DNA of 64,000 nucleotides from Phycisphaerales bacterium (GCA_028278245.1 JANQEQ010000173.1:1-64000), one strand, 5' to 3'. Shown: positions 1 through 9,805, numbered from the stretch's first letter. The notes: generated from the letters alone by a model not told the origin. Translations and numbers: made by a program.

Positions 1-136
1 ACTTCCCCCCACGCTATTCCCCACGCTCCCCCCAACGCAATCCTCCCATATCACACTTCCTGCTGGTGTTTCATTAAGTCCGGCTTTGTTCGAATTAATC
101 TCTCGTAAATCGACCATGCATTGATACACTGGAAAC

Positions 137-1840
137 ATGATGAAACAAGTGGTATTTCTCCTGTTATATACCGGATGTGTGGTTACATCCCCATCGCTTG
201 CGCAGAGTTACGTCGAACAATCCAACGGCCTGTCAGTTCCTACGATGGAGAACGGCGATACGGAAATCGAGTTCAGTGATGTCAACGGTGACGGTCACGT
301 AGACCTCGTCTGCATCGGCGATCACGGAAGCCCCTATGTCAACGCGGATGAACATGGCGTAATGGTGTGGTTTGGCGACGGGACCGGGCAGTGGAGCGTG
401 ACGCAATACGGCAATTTCGGCTACGGCGGGGTGGCGCTGGGGGATGTCAACGGTGACGGTCTCATGGATGTCGGGTACGGTTGTCATCACGACTGGAATG
501 GGGGCGACCTGGGTGATCAGATCCTTGAAGTCGCGCTGGGTGACGGTACGGGTACGTATTGGATCCCGTGGGATGACGGCTTGGCAACGAATGGAGAAAC
601 GTGGGGGATGTTCGGCACTGACTTTGCCGACGTTGACGGCGACGGCGATCTTGATGTGGGCTCGATTAGCTTCGGTTGCTGCGCCGGAGTGCATGTTTAT
701 CTCAACAACGGTGACGGCACGTGGACGCAATCGTGGGGATTTCTCGGAGGCAATGCGGCAGATACATTTCTGTTCGGAGATATCAATGGCGACGGAGCGG
801 CCGACTTCATCGCAGCGCACGGTGATGGCACCGTCTATCTCGGTGATGGCAGTGGGGGATTTACGCTGGCCGATGGAAATTTGCCCGGTGGATCGTGGCG
901 CTGGGGTATCGATCTTGGTGATGTTAATGATGACGGCCGGGACGATTTGGTGTTCCTCAACTCGGGAATTCTGGAAGTGTGGACATGGAATGAAGGAAAT
1001 CAATGGGCCGATCTATCCGGCGACTTGGCCAGTTACGGCGAATTCGATCTGGCGCAGATATCAGATATGAACCTCGATGGTTACGGCGATGTTGTTGCTT
1101 TCCGCTCAGGTTCTTTTTCCGGCTCACCCGGTACGGTCGGTATTGTTTACGGCGATGGTACGGGGAACTGGCTCAACCCCATCACATTTCAGACAGCCAG
1201 CAATGATGATCACGCAGCCTTCCGCGCGGGAACTGATGTCGATCACAATGGCTATCCCGATCTCGTCGTGGTGCAGGAGGAATACGTCGGTGGTTTTCCT
1301 ATTCCCTGGCGCAATCGTCCCCGGGTGTTTGTTGAAAGTACAACCCCGGAAACAACGTGGATTCATCCCGTCTCACCCCGCGGCGGAGAAACACTTCGCG
1401 CCGGTGCAGTTGCATTCATCGATTGGCACGCTGCCGTGACAGGCGGTCCTCTTCTGATGACCATTGAATTGTCAACGACCGGTCCATCCGGTCCCTGGCT
1501 ATCGGTAGCAGTCAATGTTCCTGACAATGGTCGTTACCAGTGGCACTTGCCCGAATCACTTCCCTTGACGTCAAATGCGTATTTGCGCTTTATATTGAAC
1601 TCTGATCCCCAGGTTTCTGTTGTCACCCCGGATCCATTTACAATCCTCGGGATAGAATGCCCCGGTGATCTTACCGGCGACGGCGTGGTTAACATCGATG
1701 ACATCTTCACCATACTCGGTTTGTGGGGCGATTGCGATGATCCCTGCCCGCCGCATTGTGTCGGTGACCTCACCGAAGATTGCACTGTCAACATTGATGA
1801 CATCTTCGCGATACTTGGTCAGTGGGGACCGTGCGAGTAA
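137..1840 (+). CDS. Secreted FG-GAP/VCBS repeat protein with C-terminal dockerin
   Basis: Residues 1-22 form a signal peptide ending near SLAQ. Residues about 45-420 contain repeated D-x-N-x-D-G-x-x-D motifs (DVNGDGHVDL, DVNGDGLMDV, DVDGDGDLDV, DINGDGAADF, DVNDDGRDDL), the calcium-binding loops of FG-GAP/VCBS beta-propeller blades. A following domain of about 80 residues begins with a PRGGE motif like the NGGE-type Ig-like domains of secreted planctomycete proteins. The dockerin runs from residue 508 (base 1658) to the end WGPCE. The start is ATG 137, or ATG 140; the ribosome site (GGAAAC) is weak. Family knowledge suggests extracellular adhesion or ligand binding; no enzymatic residues were seen. 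It is transcribed alone, with an inverted-repeat-rich gap downstream. Confidence 0.9.
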   Translation: MMKQVVFLLLYTGCVVTSPSLAQSYVEQSNGLSVPTMENGDTEIEFSDVNGDGHVDLVCIGDHGSPYVNADEHGVMVWFGDGTGQWSVTQYGNFGYGGVALGDVNGDGLMDVGYGCHHDWNGGDLGDQILEVALGDGTGTYWIPWDDGLATNGETWGMFGTDFADVDGDGDLDVGSISFGCCAGVHVYLNNGDGTWTQSWGFLGGNAADTFLFGDINGDGAADFIAAHGDGTVYLGDGSGGFTLADGNLPGGSWRWGIDLGDVNDDGRDDLVFLNSGILEVWTWNEGNQWADLSGDLASYGEFDLAQISDMNLDGYGDVVAFRSGSFSGSPGTVGIVYGDGTGNWLNPITFQTASNDDHAAFRAGTDVDHNGYPDLVVVQEEYVGGFPIPWRNRPRVFVESTTPETTWIHPVSPRGGETLRAGAVAFIDWHAAVTGGPLLMTIELSTTGPSGPWLSVAVNVPDNGRYQWHLPESLPLTSNAYLRFILNSDPQVSVVTPDPFTILGIECPGDLTGDGVVNIDDIFTILGLWGDCDDPCPPHCVGDLTEDCTVNIDDIFAILGQWGPCE

Positions 1841-1844
1841 TCCG

Positions 1845-1905
1845 AGGTGGCACCGCAATTCGTTGGTTCATGGCGAGCTGGCTCGTCTTCGAGCCCGGCA
1901 ATCAT
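1845..1905. repeat. Degenerate GGTGGCACC repeat and hairpin downstream of a dockerin gene
   Basis: GGTGGCACCG begins at about 1846, five bases after the stop codon. It matches the start of the elements at 24650, 28894 and 47928, then diverges. It is followed at about 1876-1892 by an inverted repeat GGCTCG/CGAGCC around TCTT. Its function is unknown. Confidence 0.45.
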
Positions 1906-1936
1906 CGAATTAAAGTAAGCATAGTTGCAAAATACG

Positions 1937-1969
1937 TTGCCGGGGCGGAGGACCGCCCGGCTCGCTGAA
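1937..1969 (+). repeat. GAGGAC-loop hairpin repeat (copy 1)
   Basis: A hairpin with arms CCGGGGCG and CGCCCGG (one bulged base) encloses the loop GAGGAC and is followed by GGCTCGCTGAA, the last two arm bases overlapping this flank. The same loop and 3-prime flank recur at 19725-19756 and 48005-48036 with different but self-complementary stems. The rest of the gap 1841-2165 shows no gene. Confidence 0.65.
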
Positions 1970-2165
1970 AAACTCTGCGCTTCGTTGATACGCAGCAATA
2001 CCACCACTCCACATGCTTCTACACCAAAGGATCCATGTTGTCATGGATCGCACCCGATTTCGCTTAAAACAGATAATACAATCTTGGATTAAGTGACCAA
2101 TGGTGTTATGTTTGAAACATCGAGGATCTGTATACACCACGACAGACCAGCCACAGGAGAAAGAT

Positions 2166-3743
2166 ATGAGTCTGAAGACAAAACTGGGCGTTCGATTATC
2201 GGTCGGTGTCGCAATAGCGATTACCTTGGCAGCACCGGTATCAGCTCAACCCACCGCTCCTGTCCGGGTTATTGCGGAATGGGAGCCGGCTGTGGGAACG
2301 CTGATCAGTTGGCCGCTGGGAATTCCGCAGGATCTTGTGATCGAACTGGCACGTGATGATAAAATTTTTGTACTTGTCAGGAGCCAAAGCGCAGAAACCC
2401 AGGCCCGATCCACGTTCCTCTCCTGGGGGATCGATCCGGGGCACATGGAATTCATTCATTCAGACCACGACTCACACTGGCCTCGCGATTGGGGACCACA
2501 TCAGATCTTTGATGGAAATGGTCAGTGGGGGATAGTTGATCCGATTTTTGAAGGATATCCCTGGATACCCAATCCCTGCCAACCAATCAGTTCCCCCGGT
2601 GGTCATCACGGGGATGATGATGTCAACATTGATTTCGCCGCACACTTCGGCGCGCCGCTCCATTCCCTGCCGGCCTATCTGACGGGAGGGAACATTCTGG
2701 TTGATGGTCACCACGCGGCCTTTTCCACCTGTGCCATGGTCGGGGAAAATAATCAACTCTGGACCGAAGCGGAATTCCGTTCAGTTGCAGAGCAATATTG
2801 CGGAATCACCGATTACCACGTGGTCGACAACACGGAGAATCAAGGCATTCAACACATCGACTGCTGGTTCAAGGTGCTTGATGAAGAAACGCTCCTCGTC
2901 AAACAAGCGCCGACGTGGCATGAAGAATACGATCGCATCGAGGCAAACCTGCAGTATCTTCAGGGCGTAACGAATCATTACGGTCGCCCGTACCGGATTG
3001 TTCGCATTGACTGCCCGCCGTATAACGGCAGCAGGATTGCTGCTTATACCAACTCACTGATATTGAACAAACGAATCTTCGTACCGCTGTTCGGCATAGC
3101 CGGCGATGCTGATGCACTGCAGACTTTTGAAGATGCCATGCCCGGTTATGAGGTTGTGGGATTTACTTGGGGAAGCTGGTACTACTACGATGCCCTGCAT
3201 TGTCGCACCCGAGCAGTGTTTGATCGGCACATGCTGCGCATTACACATCGACGATTGGATAATGAGGTGGAGTCGGCTGATGAGTACGAGATTGTCGCAA
3301 TAATCGATGATCGAAGCGAAACGGGTTTGATCGCAGATGATCTTCGCGTGTACTACCGGGAGGAGGGGGCAGGAAGTTGGGATAGCCTGATCCTGACGCC
3401 GACGGGTGAGACCGACACGTATGCTGCCGCGATACCGGCGCAAGTCATTGGAGCGACTATCGAGTATTACATCGCCGCTGCTGACTATTCCGGACGGAAT
3501 GAGACACTGCCCCGCACCGCGCCGGATGGGTTCTTCAACTTTACGGTGATCGCGTCAAACTGCCCGGCTGATCTCACCGGCGACGAACAAGTCAACATTG
3601 ACGATATCTTTGCCGTGCTCGGTCTGTGGGGTGAGTGTCCCGATCCCTGCCCGCCGTATTGTGAAGGTGATCTGACGGAAGATTGCACCATCAACATCGA
3701 CGACATCTTCGCCATCCTCGGTCAGTGGGGACCGTGTGATTAA
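2166..3743 (+). CDS. Secreted agmatine/peptidyl-arginine deiminase family protein with dockerin
   Basis: Translation should begin at ATG 2166, which follows CAGGAGAAAG and opens a signal peptide (MSLKTKLGVRL to VSAQP). The catalytic region (residues 25-370) matches the PAD_porph/agmatine deiminase fold: an EWEP motif near the start, WPRDWGP, GIQHIDCW with the catalytic His, and a late Cys in DALHCRTRAVF (about C346). Family members hydrolyse guanidino groups of agmatine or peptidyl-arginine to ureido groups plus ammonia. A C-terminal Ig-like segment (about 385-460) resembles one in the M28 peptidase at 4080. The dockerin is residues 466-525. Export and the tag suggest action outside the cytoplasm. 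Which substrate is used cannot be read from the sequence. Confidence 0.88.
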   Translation: MSLKTKLGVRLSVGVAIAITLAAPVSAQPTAPVRVIAEWEPAVGTLISWPLGIPQDLVIELARDDKIFVLVRSQSAETQARSTFLSWGIDPGHMEFIHSDHDSHWPRDWGPHQIFDGNGQWGIVDPIFEGYPWIPNPCQPISSPGGHHGDDDVNIDFAAHFGAPLHSLPAYLTGGNILVDGHHAAFSTCAMVGENNQLWTEAEFRSVAEQYCGITDYHVVDNTENQGIQHIDCWFKVLDEETLLVKQAPTWHEEYDRIEANLQYLQGVTNHYGRPYRIVRIDCPPYNGSRIAAYTNSLILNKRIFVPLFGIAGDADALQTFEDAMPGYEVVGFTWGSWYYYDALHCRTRAVFDRHMLRITHRRLDNEVESADEYEIVAIIDDRSETGLIADDLRVYYREEGAGSWDSLILTPTGETDTYAAAIPAQVIGATIEYYIAAADYSGRNETLPRTAPDGFFNFTVIASNCPADLTGDEQVNIDDIFAVLGLWGECPDPCPPYCEGDLTEDCTINIDDIFAILGQWGPCD

Positions 3744-3791
3744 TCACGAATGTTGAAATGATGATCGCGAGATTTCTCGTTCCTCAAACAT

Positions 3792-3807
3792 TCACGATAG
3801 AAATCGT
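3792..3807. other. Small intergenic inverted repeat
   Basis: CACGAT-AGAA-ATCGTG lies about 50 bases after the stop of the deiminase gene. No T-run follows, so it is a weak terminator candidate. Another small repeat, CGAGA-TT-TCTCG, lies just upstream at about 3766-3777. Confidence 0.35.
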
Positions 3808-3960
3808 GTGGCCGATGTGATCAAGTACTGCTGTTCAATCGAAGGCCGGTATATCCTTCCAACTTCGTGAATCACAGTTCCTGAACACCTGAGCATGAGC
3901 ATCAGCCGTGATTTGCCGATGTTGTTAGCCGAATCAGGGATTCTTTTCGAGGAATTGTTC

Positions 3961-3990
3961 TTGCATGTCGCAACGCTCTCAGGATAATAT
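3961..3990 (+). promoter_or_regulatory. Candidate sigma-70-like promoter for the M28 peptidase gene
   Basis: TTGCAT at 3961-3966 and TAATAT at 3985-3990 are separated by 18 bases, and the site is about 90 bases before ATG 4080. The hexamers were matched by eye to the sigma-70 consensus. The rest of the 3744-4079 gap shows no gene. Confidence 0.4.
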
Positions 3991-4079
3991 GCTACTGTGT
4001 ATCTCCTTGCGTATTCTATACATACAGCCAGATCCCTCGAACGCGATTATGGGACCCAACAGAGGAACGGGAGCAAATA

Positions 4080-6005
4080 ATGCTGAATAATCAAAAAATG
4101 AATCGATGGTTTGTGTTTGCTTGTGTGACTATCACGTCACTTTGCATTTCGGTTGCCGCAACGGCGACAGATGAGGGTCTGGCGGCAGCAGAGGAGGTAA
4201 GCCAGGCCATCTATTACGACCTGATGGACAACTGGCTCTATACACATATCGGAGACGATCGTGGCTTTGGCCCCGAGCATGACCTGGCACGAGACAACAT
4301 TGCTTTCCTTATGGAGAGTTATGGCTTAGACGTTGCCTTGGAACCGTTCACTTATTTCGGATCGACGTACTACAACGTCGTCGGAACGAAATTGGGTACA
4401 CTCTATCCCGATCAGGAGATTGTCATCGGTGCGCATTATGACTCCGTGGATAATCCGGGTGCTGATGATAATGCAAGCGGAGTAGCGCTGGTATTGGAAG
4501 CAGCACGCATCATCAGCCAGTACGATTCGGACTACACGATTCGTTTTATAGCCTTTGATCGCGAGGAGCAGGGACTGCATGGTAGTAGCGCCTATGTTGA
4601 TGATCATTACAGTGATGACATTATCACCATGCTCTCGGCGGATATGGTGGCGTACGACACCGGCTCCAACAGCGCACTACTGTATTCCCGTAGCTTTGAT
4701 TACAAGGCGGAACTCGGTGCAGCAATCGTTGAATACAGCGGTGGCCTGAGTTATATCGACGGGGGCTGGATCGGGGCGAGTGATCATGCGCCCTTTGATG
4801 CAGCGGGTATCCCTGCAGGCTTACTGATCGAAGCGGAAGTTTGGTCGAATCCGTATTACCACACGCAGCAGGACAATTTTGAAAATCCCAACAACCTCAA
4901 TTGGGAGTTTGCCTACCGAATGACCCGTGGTGCCGTGGGCTGGCTCGTCGATAAGGCAGGCGTTCAGGTTCCGGTTTTCACCTTGGACTTCACCTTCCCC
5001 CAGGGACTTCCGGAATATGTTGCTCCTGCTGGTGGAACCCGAGTAAGAGTGGAAGTGACGGGAGTCGGCGGCGAAGTCCCCGATCCAGGCACTGGCCTGC
5101 TCCATTACAACACCGGTGGGGGTTGGGAATCTATTCCGCTGGAAGAAATATCCAGCAATGTCTATGACATTGTCTTCCCTGCGGTGGATTGCACTGATGA
5201 GATTCTTTATTACGTCAGCGCAGAATCCATTGGCGGTATGACCTATACCGAACCTTGGAATGCACCCGATACCTATTTCTCCGCTATCTCGGCCTATGGT
5301 TTGATCATTAATTTCGAAGATAACTTCCAATCCAACACCGGCTGGACCGTAGAGAATGTCAGTGTGCAGACCGGTGCCTGGGAGCGAGCGGTTCCTGTTG
5401 GCAGCGGTGGTGAGCGTGGAGATCCACCGGCTGATGCAGACGGTTCAGGAATGTGCTATGTCACCGGCAATGGATATGATGAAGATCTTGATGGTGGCCC
5501 GACACGTCTTATCTCCCCCACATTTGATCTCACCACGCTGCCGGATGCTTATGTCAGCTACGCTCGATGGTTCTACAACGATGATAATGACATAGATCGA
5601 TTGTTATGCGAGATTTCCAACGATGATGGTGAGAATTGGACCACAATGGAAAATGTCTCCGGTTCATCCGGCTGGAAAACCGCATTGTTCAGGATCTCTG
5701 ATTTCTTTACTCCCAATGATCAGATCCGATTCCGCTTCAGCGCAACGGACAATCCCAACGACTCAGTGACCGAAGCAGGAATCGATGCATTCTTCATTCA
5801 ATCGTACGATTGCAACAATCCCTGCCCAGCCGATCTCACCGGCGATGAGCAGGTTAACATTAACGACATCTTCGCTGTGCTCGGCTTGTGGGGTGAGTGT
5901 GATGATCCGTGTCCACCATATTGTGATGGAGATCTGACGGAAGACTGCACGGTCAATATCGACGACATCTTTGCCATCCTCGGCGAGTGGGGACCGTGCG
6001 AATAA
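4080..6005 (+). CDS. Secreted M28 family zinc aminopeptidase with dockerin
   Basis: The signal peptide ends near residue 30. The M28 domain (about 35-310) shows the paired-zinc ligands: His119 in GAHYDS, Asp129 in GADDNASG, the Glu pair 162-163 in DREEQGL, Asp in SADMVAYD, and a late His in YYHTQQD. These fit an exopeptidase removing N-terminal residues. It is followed by an Ig-like segment (about 325-410) and a jelly-roll-like segment (about 415-575; FQSNTGWTVENV, DPPADADGSGMCYVTGNG) shared with the S8 peptidase at 6283. The dockerin begins at residue 582 and ends WGPCE. GGAACGGGAGC precedes ATG 4080; ATG 4098 is an alternative. Confidence 0.92.
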   Translation: MLNNQKMNRWFVFACVTITSLCISVAATATDEGLAAAEEVSQAIYYDLMDNWLYTHIGDDRGFGPEHDLARDNIAFLMESYGLDVALEPFTYFGSTYYNVVGTKLGTLYPDQEIVIGAHYDSVDNPGADDNASGVALVLEAARIISQYDSDYTIRFIAFDREEQGLHGSSAYVDDHYSDDIITMLSADMVAYDTGSNSALLYSRSFDYKAELGAAIVEYSGGLSYIDGGWIGASDHAPFDAAGIPAGLLIEAEVWSNPYYHTQQDNFENPNNLNWEFAYRMTRGAVGWLVDKAGVQVPVFTLDFTFPQGLPEYVAPAGGTRVRVEVTGVGGEVPDPGTGLLHYNTGGGWESIPLEEISSNVYDIVFPAVDCTDEILYYVSAESIGGMTYTEPWNAPDTYFSAISAYGLIINFEDNFQSNTGWTVENVSVQTGAWERAVPVGSGGERGDPPADADGSGMCYVTGNGYDEDLDGGPTRLISPTFDLTTLPDAYVSYARWFYNDDNDIDRLLCEISNDDGENWTTMENVSGSSGWKTALFRISDFFTPNDQIRFRFSATDNPNDSVTEAGIDAFFIQSYDCNNPCPADLTGDEQVNINDIFAVLGLWGECDDPCPPYCDGDLTEDCTVNIDDIFAILGEWGPCE

Positions 6006-6040
6006 TTGCATCACATTGGTTTATTGAAATAAAAACAAAA

Positions 6041-6067
6041 CCCCCGAGCGCTTCTCGGGGGTTTTTT
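6041..6067. terminator. Rho-independent terminator after the M28 peptidase
   Basis: An 8-bp stem CCCCCGAG/CTCGGGGG with loop CGCTT is followed by six T residues and preceded by AAAAC. It could work on both strands but lies directly downstream of the plus-strand peptidase gene. Confidence 0.9.
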
Positions 6068-6282
6068 CGTGCTGATTATTCGGTACATAATCTGGTAATT
6101 CAGGTAAAAAAACGTCGAAGAAAGAAGCTGATCCCTTCGGTACGACCCGAAGAGCCGCTTTCGATGAAAAAGATTGAGTGAACTGAGCAGGAAACTCTTT
6201 TCTCGTGTGGCGAGTTTTATATTGTATGAGATATCGGAATAGGCCGACCAACAATTTATCCTGAGGAATAGGAGCCGGAGTT

Positions 6283-9200
6283 ATGCGATTGAATGGTATT
6301 ATTGGAACTTCCATTTGGCGGGGTCGGGGGATGCAATTGCTGGTCGGGGCGGGGATATTGTGCTCGGGGACGGCTGGGCCGGTGGGGGCTCAGCAGATTA
6401 TGTGGAAGGCCAATGAAGCCTTCCAACAGCCGCAGTATTCAATGTCATCAAGCGAAGCGGCTCAAGAGTTGCAAAACCTGGTGGTGGAGAATCAGGTAGA
6501 GCATGTGATTGTTCAGTTCACTGACTCACTACATACGACGCAGAGAGATCGCTTGGTGTCGGCGGGAGTTGAACTGCTGGCACCGCTGGGATCACATGCT
6601 TACTTTGCGTATGTTGATGCCCGGGGATTGAATGTCGATGCGGTGGTGCGCGCAGCAAACCTGAAGATGGTGAGTCCCATCGCACTGGAGATGAAACTGC
6701 ATCCGGACCTGCAGGCCGATCCCCAAACCGGACGTCCGATGTGGCTTCCGGACTGGGCCAGCGGAACAAAGTTTGTTCCCGCAGCGGGCATGGCAAAGGA
6801 AGTGGTTGCCGTCTATGTCATGTTCCATAAAGACGTCGCACTCGATCGCGCACTGGTCGTGGCGGAAGTACATCAGGCGGAAGTGATCTCTACGCTGGAA
6901 TCGATCAACACGTTGGTGTTGGAAATACCCGTCGATCAACTGTATGACTTCACTTCAAATGATGCAGTGCAGTGGACGGAACCGGCACTACCGCCGTTGA
7001 GTGAAACCAATGACAGCTGCCGCGCGTGCGTGGGAGCCGATGCCGTACAACAGGCACCGTATAACCTGGATGGATCGGGGGTTACCGTGCTGGTTTATGA
7101 CGCAGGCTATGCGCGTGCCTCCCATGTGGATTTTGAAGGTCGTCTGACCGTTCATGACAGTTCAGGAATGTCCGATCACGCGACCCATGTGGCCGGTACG
7201 GTGGGCGGAGCAGGTGTCGCCAATTCCATCTATAAGGGAATGGCCCCCGGGGTCACGATCCTGTCCTACGGTTTTGAACAGGAAGGTGGATTACAACAAG
7301 GATTCCTCTACACCGATCCGGGTGATATCGAAGATGATTACAGTGAAGCGATCAATGTTCTGGGCGCGGATCTCTCGAATAACTCAATCGGTACGAATAC
7401 TGCCTCAAATGGATTCCCCTGTGAATGGGAAGGTAACTACGGGGTAACTTCCAACCTGATCGATACGATCGTAAGAGGCGATGGAACGAACCCGCTGTTC
7501 ACCGAACCATTCCGCATTGTGTGGGCGAATGGGAACGAGCGTAGCTCCGGCAGATGTGGTACGACTTACAACACCACTGCGCCGCCGGCGTGTGCAAAGA
7601 ATCACCTTACTGTAGGGGCAGTGAATTCCAATGATAAATCTATCACATATTTCACAAGTTGGGGACCGACGGATGACGGCCGAATAAAACCGGATATTTC
7701 CGCCCCGGGGTGTCAAACCAACGGCGATAACACGGTGACTTCGTGTTCCAGCTCAGGCAATACGTCGTACACGGGTAAATGCGGAACGTCGATGGCGAGT
7801 CCGACAGTAGCCGGTTGCGCGGCACTACTCCTGGAAGATTATCGCGCGCAATATCCCGGCGATCCTGATTACCTGCCTTCAACACAGAAAGCTTTATTTG
7901 CACATAATGCAGATGATCGTGGTAATACCGGGCCGGACTATCAGTTTGGTTACGGGGTGATTCAGATTCAGGATACTGTCGATTTCATGCGCAGCGGAAA
8001 CTGGGCGGAAGCGGAAATTGACCATGGCGGAACAGTAACATTTTCAGTTCTCGTTCCCGGTGGCGCATCGGAAATGAAGGTAACGATTGCATGGGATGAT
8101 GTGCCGGGAACGCCGAATGTTAATCCCAACCTGGTGAACGATCTGGATCTGCTGGTGAGTGGGCCGGGAGGAGATTATTACCCGTGGACCCTGGATCCGA
8201 ATAATCCTTCACTGCCGGCTGTGCAGACAGGCCCTGATTCGGAGAACAACATCGAGCAGGTACTGGTCTCCAGTCCGGCGGCAGGCTCGTATCTCATTAC
8301 GGTCAGCGGAATTGATGTTCCCCAGGGACCGCAGCTCTTTTCGATTTGCGCTTCGCCAGAGTTGATCAATTGCTCCAGCCAGGGTTTGGTAACGCTGAAT
8401 GCGGCAACCTATTCCTGTTCGTCAACCGCGGAAATTCATGTGGCAGACTGTGATTTGAACTTGAATGATCTGGTCATCGATACAACTTCTGTCACGATTG
8501 AATCAAACTCTGAGCCGGGCGGCGAAACCGTACTACTTACGGAAACCAGTGAAGCGTCGGCGAATTTCACCGGCTCAATCGATCTGGCACCGACCAACAG
8601 TGCAGGTGTGCTGTGGGTTTCCGAAGGCGACACAATCACCGTGACCTACATTGATGAAGATGACGGTATGGGCGGTCACAATGTCGTGGTCATTGATACC
8701 GCGGTCACGGATTGTAACGGTCCGGACATCTCCAACGTGCAACTCCTCGGAGTGACCTCACAATCTGCGGTTATTTCGTTTGAAACCGACGAACCGTCGT
8801 ATGGATCAATCCGCTATGGATTAAGTTGCGGATCGTTAACTGAAACCGCTTTTAGTGCCTACTTCGGTACGATCCATGAAGTGAGTCTCACTGGATTGAA
8901 TTCCAATACACAGTACTTCTTCGCGGTAGACGCAGAGGATGAATTTGGTAATCCAACGACCGATGACAATAACGGCAGCTGCTACGCATTCGAATACACA
9001 GTGATCATGCATGATGACTTTGAAGCGGATATGGGCTGGACCGTAGTCGATTCTGCCGGTCTGGATACCGGGAGCTGGGTGAGGGTCGTACCTACCCAGG
9101 GTGGTGATCGAGGTGATCCGCCCAACGATTATGACGGTTCAGGCAAGTGCTTCGTCACCGGAAATGGAAATGATGAAGATATCGATGGCGGGACCACGTG

Positions 9201-9720
9201 GCTGATTTCACCGCCACTGGATTTGAGTGAAGGTGAAACAGTGATCAATTACGCGTTGTGGTACACCAACTACTTCGGGGCAGATCCCAATAATGATCTG
9301 TTTATCACCTGGGTTTCCAATGATGATGGAAACACGTGGGTGGAGGTCGAAGTCTTCGGCCCGGAAACATCGTCCGGCTGGACCGAGGAATCGTTCCGGG
9401 TCAGTGAGCACGTCGCGCCGACTGCGGTGGTGCGCGTCAGGTTCGAGGCTTCGGACCTGAATGCTGGCTCGGTGGTGGAAGCGGGAATAGACGCATTCTC
9501 CGCGGTGCAATTTGGGCTCATTGATCCGGGGGATCCCTGCCCTGGCGATCTCACCGGCGATGACCAGGTTAACATTGACGACATCTTCGCCGTGCTCGGT
9601 TTGTGGGGTCAGTGCCCCGATCCCTGCCCGCCGTATTGTGATGGAGATCTGACGGAAGACTGCACGGTCAATATCGATGATATCTTTGCCATCCTCGGCG
9701 AGTGGGGGCCGTGCGATTGA
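6283..9720 (+). CDS. Secreted S8 (subtilisin-like) serine peptidase, multidomain, with dockerin
   Basis: GGAGCCGGAG precedes ATG 6283 and a signal peptide ending near GAQQ. Residues 45-240 look like a propeptide. The catalytic domain (about 255-560) carries Asp273 in VLVYDAG (Ala replaces the usual Thr after Asp), His299 in DHATHVAGT and Ser503 in GTSMASP. Next come a proprotein-convertase-like beta domain (about 570-690), repeat-containing Ig/fibronectin-like segments (about 700-900, including an INxxSYGSIRYG-type FN3 sequence) and a jelly-roll-like segment (about 905-1070) shared with the M28 peptidase at 4080. The dockerin starts at residue 1086. At 1145 residues it is much longer than a simple subtilase, as is common for modular extracellular proteases. 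Confidence 0.92.
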   Translation: MRLNGIIGTSIWRGRGMQLLVGAGILCSGTAGPVGAQQIMWKANEAFQQPQYSMSSSEAAQELQNLVVENQVEHVIVQFTDSLHTTQRDRLVSAGVELLAPLGSHAYFAYVDARGLNVDAVVRAANLKMVSPIALEMKLHPDLQADPQTGRPMWLPDWASGTKFVPAAGMAKEVVAVYVMFHKDVALDRALVVAEVHQAEVISTLESINTLVLEIPVDQLYDFTSNDAVQWTEPALPPLSETNDSCRACVGADAVQQAPYNLDGSGVTVLVYDAGYARASHVDFEGRLTVHDSSGMSDHATHVAGTVGGAGVANSIYKGMAPGVTILSYGFEQEGGLQQGFLYTDPGDIEDDYSEAINVLGADLSNNSIGTNTASNGFPCEWEGNYGVTSNLIDTIVRGDGTNPLFTEPFRIVWANGNERSSGRCGTTYNTTAPPACAKNHLTVGAVNSNDKSITYFTSWGPTDDGRIKPDISAPGCQTNGDNTVTSCSSSGNTSYTGKCGTSMASPTVAGCAALLLEDYRAQYPGDPDYLPSTQKALFAHNADDRGNTGPDYQFGYGVIQIQDTVDFMRSGNWAEAEIDHGGTVTFSVLVPGGASEMKVTIAWDDVPGTPNVNPNLVNDLDLLVSGPGGDYYPWTLDPNNPSLPAVQTGPDSENNIEQVLVSSPAAGSYLITVSGIDVPQGPQLFSICASPELINCSSQGLVTLNAATYSCSSTAEIHVADCDLNLNDLVIDTTSVTIESNSEPGGETVLLTETSEASANFTGSIDLAPTNSAGVLWVSEGDTITVTYIDEDDGMGGHNVVVIDTAVTDCNGPDISNVQLLGVTSQSAVISFETDEPSYGSIRYGLSCGSLTETAFSAYFGTIHEVSLTGLNSNTQYFFAVDAEDEFGNPTTDDNNGSCYAFEYTVIMHDDFEADMGWTVVDSAGLDTGSWVRVVPTQGGDRGDPPNDYDGSGKCFVTGNGNDEDIDGGTTWLISPPLDLSEGETVINYALWYTNYFGADPNNDLFITWVSNDDGNTWVEVEVFGPETSSGWTEESFRVSEHVAPTAVVRVRFEASDLNAGSVVEAGIDAFSAVQFGLIDPGDPCPGDLTGDDQVNIDDIFAVLGLWGQCPDPCPPYCDGDLTEDCTVNIDDIFAILGEWGPCD

Positions 9721-9730
9721 ACACACAGAC

Positions 9731-9805
9731 GCCCCCGGTGTTATTTACCAGAGGCTGAACATACAAGATGTAAGGTACTTCGCCCCCAGTGAATACACTG
9801 GGGGC
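9731..9805 (+). terminator. Terminator hairpin with an adjacent degenerate copy
   Basis: A perfect stem GCCCCCAGTG/CACTGGGGGC with a 4-base loop at 9782-9805 runs into TTTTTTG. A decayed copy beginning GCCCCCGGTG lies upstream at about 9731-9754. The 10-4-10 architecture is the same as the paired hairpins at 11019, 17980 and 26015. Confidence 0.85.

Noticed and set aside
233-1003. 256-codon antisense frame in the FG-GAP gene
   Set aside because: A shadow of repetitive DVNGDG-type coding sequence; no ribosome site or domain.
137-1840. Cellulosome interpretation of the dockerin genes
   Set aside because: None of the tagged proteins shows a glycoside hydrolase domain or carbohydrate-binding module, and no cohesin or scaffoldin was recognised in the window.
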